Assembly: GCA_913046365.1 (NCBI GenBank)
Contig: CAJWRM010000012.1
Coordinates: 1 to 64,000 of the forward strand
DNA length: 64,000 nt
From: an uncultured Flavobacteriales bacterium
GTDB taxonomy: Bacteria; Bacteroidota; Bacteroidia; Flavobacteriales_D; Crocinitomicaceae
Direction: 5' to 3'
Below are positions 62,726 to 64,000 of this stretch, piece after piece. Positions within the stretch are counted from its first letter, which is position 1. The number at the start of each line of letters is the position of its first letter. A program made the position numbers and the translations under genes. The notes beneath the pieces were generated by a model. That model did not search any database. It worked only from the letters and a program-made list of their open reading frames with translations, and had not been told where the DNA came from.

Positions 62726-64000
62726 TTAGCGCATACTATTCCAAAGACTTCTTATCTGAATTGAACTGATAATTGCATCGATATCTGATAATGGGTCTAG
62801 CTGAATAGAAATTGTTTTTTTGCCATTAATCGGCATGTCAAAGAAGTTCTCTGAAAAATTATATTTGCTGTCGCAGGTTACGTGAACTCCTCGTGCAAAA
62901 TGATCGCTTTCAACCGTTAGATAGAGAACATTACTTTTATCGCATTCTACCTTAAAACTGAGGTTAGGTCGGGGGAGTACGAGCTCCTTAAAGTGTTTGA
63001 AATAGATGTTCTTTGAGGCACGAATTCCTTTTTCATCCCTTAATGCCAATTGTAGATAAGTATAGCGTTGGTTTTCAGCGTTAGGAAGACCATCCTTAGG
63101 AATTGTTAAAACGACCTTAGATCCATTTGGGGCAATATCTACCTTTTGATTCCAGCTTATGATTTTTTCAATATCCTTAAACTCTGAAAGTATAACAGTC
63201 AATTCTCCTTGGTAGGAATTAGCCAAGTCAGAAACCACATTGATTTGGAGATTATCCTCAATAAATTCATAGCTTAATATTACTGGAGCAAAGCTTTCTT
63301 TTACTTTGTAGTGAAGCGCTTTCCATTTTCCATAATAATCAATGCTTGACCAAGATGCACCAGGCCAACAATCGTTTAGCTGCCAATACAAGGACCCCAT
63401 ACAGCGGTCTTTATTTCTTCTATGGGCTTCTATTGCGGTTTGAATCCCATCAGCTTGTAACAATTGACTCATGTAAAGAAGTTCTTCGAAACCGATAGGT
63501 TTTCGAAACGATCGGTCTAAATACTCCTCGATAGTCTCATTACCTATGCTAGAGCGTTGATGTGATTTCATTACCTCCGAATGCATGGCTCGGTCTTGTC
63601 CTTCGGCAAATTTATGAAAGCTCGAATATTCAGGGAAGGATTGAAACCCATACTCACTCATAAAACTAGATATTTTGGCGTTGTAGGAAGAGAAAGGTTC
63701 TTTTCCCCACCAAACACCCCAATAATGTGTGTCTCCATGTGTATATTCCTCGGGGAGTCCCTCGGAAGCGCTTGGAGAAGATGCCCAGTAATCAATTTCT
63801 TTATGGTATTGATTCACTACTGAAGGCAGGATTGTATGAAATAAGGTGTCGTAGCTTTGCCATATTTTTTGCGATACTTCTGGAGATTGTTCTTTGTTTA
63901 CATTTTGTTCCCATCCCCACCTTTTCCATGCCGCGAGCACTTCATTGTTTCCACACCATAATGCGATTGAAGGATGCTTGCTAAGCCGCTTAACGTTGTT
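62726..64000 (-). CDS. Beta-mannosidase-like GH2 glycoside hydrolase (N-terminus outside window)
   Basis: Frame open to window edge: NNVKRLSKHPSIALWCGNNEVLAAWKRWGWEQ, SEYGFQSFPEYSSF, GSLYWQLNDCWPGASWSSIDYYGKWKALHY. Confidence 0.9.
   Translation of the reverse strand, partial: NNVKRLSKHPSIALWCGNNEVLAAWKRWGWEQNVNKEQSPEVSQKIWQSYDTLFHTILPSVVNQYHKEIDYWASSPSASEGLPEEYTHGDTHYWGVWWGKEPFSSYNAKISSFMSEYGFQSFPEYSSFHKFAEGQDRAMHSEVMKSHQRSSIGNETIEEYLDRSFRKPIGFEELLYMSQLLQADGIQTAIEAHRRNKDRCMGSLYWQLNDCWPGASWSSIDYYGKWKALHYKVKESFAPVILSYEFIEDNLQINVVSDLANSYQGELTVILSEFKDIEKIISWNQKVDIAPNGSKVVLTIPKDGLPNAENQRYTYLQLALRDEKGIRASKNIYFKHFKELVLPRPNLSFKVECDKSNVLYLTVESDHFARGVHVTCDSKYNFSENFFDMPINGKKTISIQLDPLSDIDAIISSIQIRSLWNSMR

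Overview
The window reads as a Bacteroidota (Flavobacteriia-like) chromosome segment. Supporting signs are T9SS type A sorting domains, TAnnTTTG -7 promoter elements and a GldL-like FKxMHxPGA motif. It is densely coding and mostly housekeeping: recQ, ilvE, dinB-dnaE, ychF, fahA, relA/spoT, purA, fur-like, rpsA, ppx, hisS, prmC-ligA-dapA, a mevalonate/UbiA operon and nrdB-nrdA, ending in a truncated beta-mannosidase. I found no CRISPR array, prophage, intact transposon, rRNA or tRNA. The most interesting signals are: (1) a compact rpsA 5' leader with two hairpins whose loops are complementary (CUCCUU / AAGGAG), one resembling the 16S rRNA 3' end; (2) three alternating half-sites (TAATCAT-N5-ATGATTA-N5-TAATCATT) just upstream of the -7 box of a dinB-dnaE mutasome-type operon; (3) a ~180 bp imperfect direct repeat ending at the apparent start codons of two unrelated genes; (4) an NrdB with an N-terminal ATP-cone paired with a cone-less NrdA; (5) a glycosyltransferase whose complete N-terminus is encoded but has no canonical start codon; (6) two decayed, mutually similar gene fragments flanking a vWA gene. 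No searches or folding programs were run. Family calls come from motif recognition.
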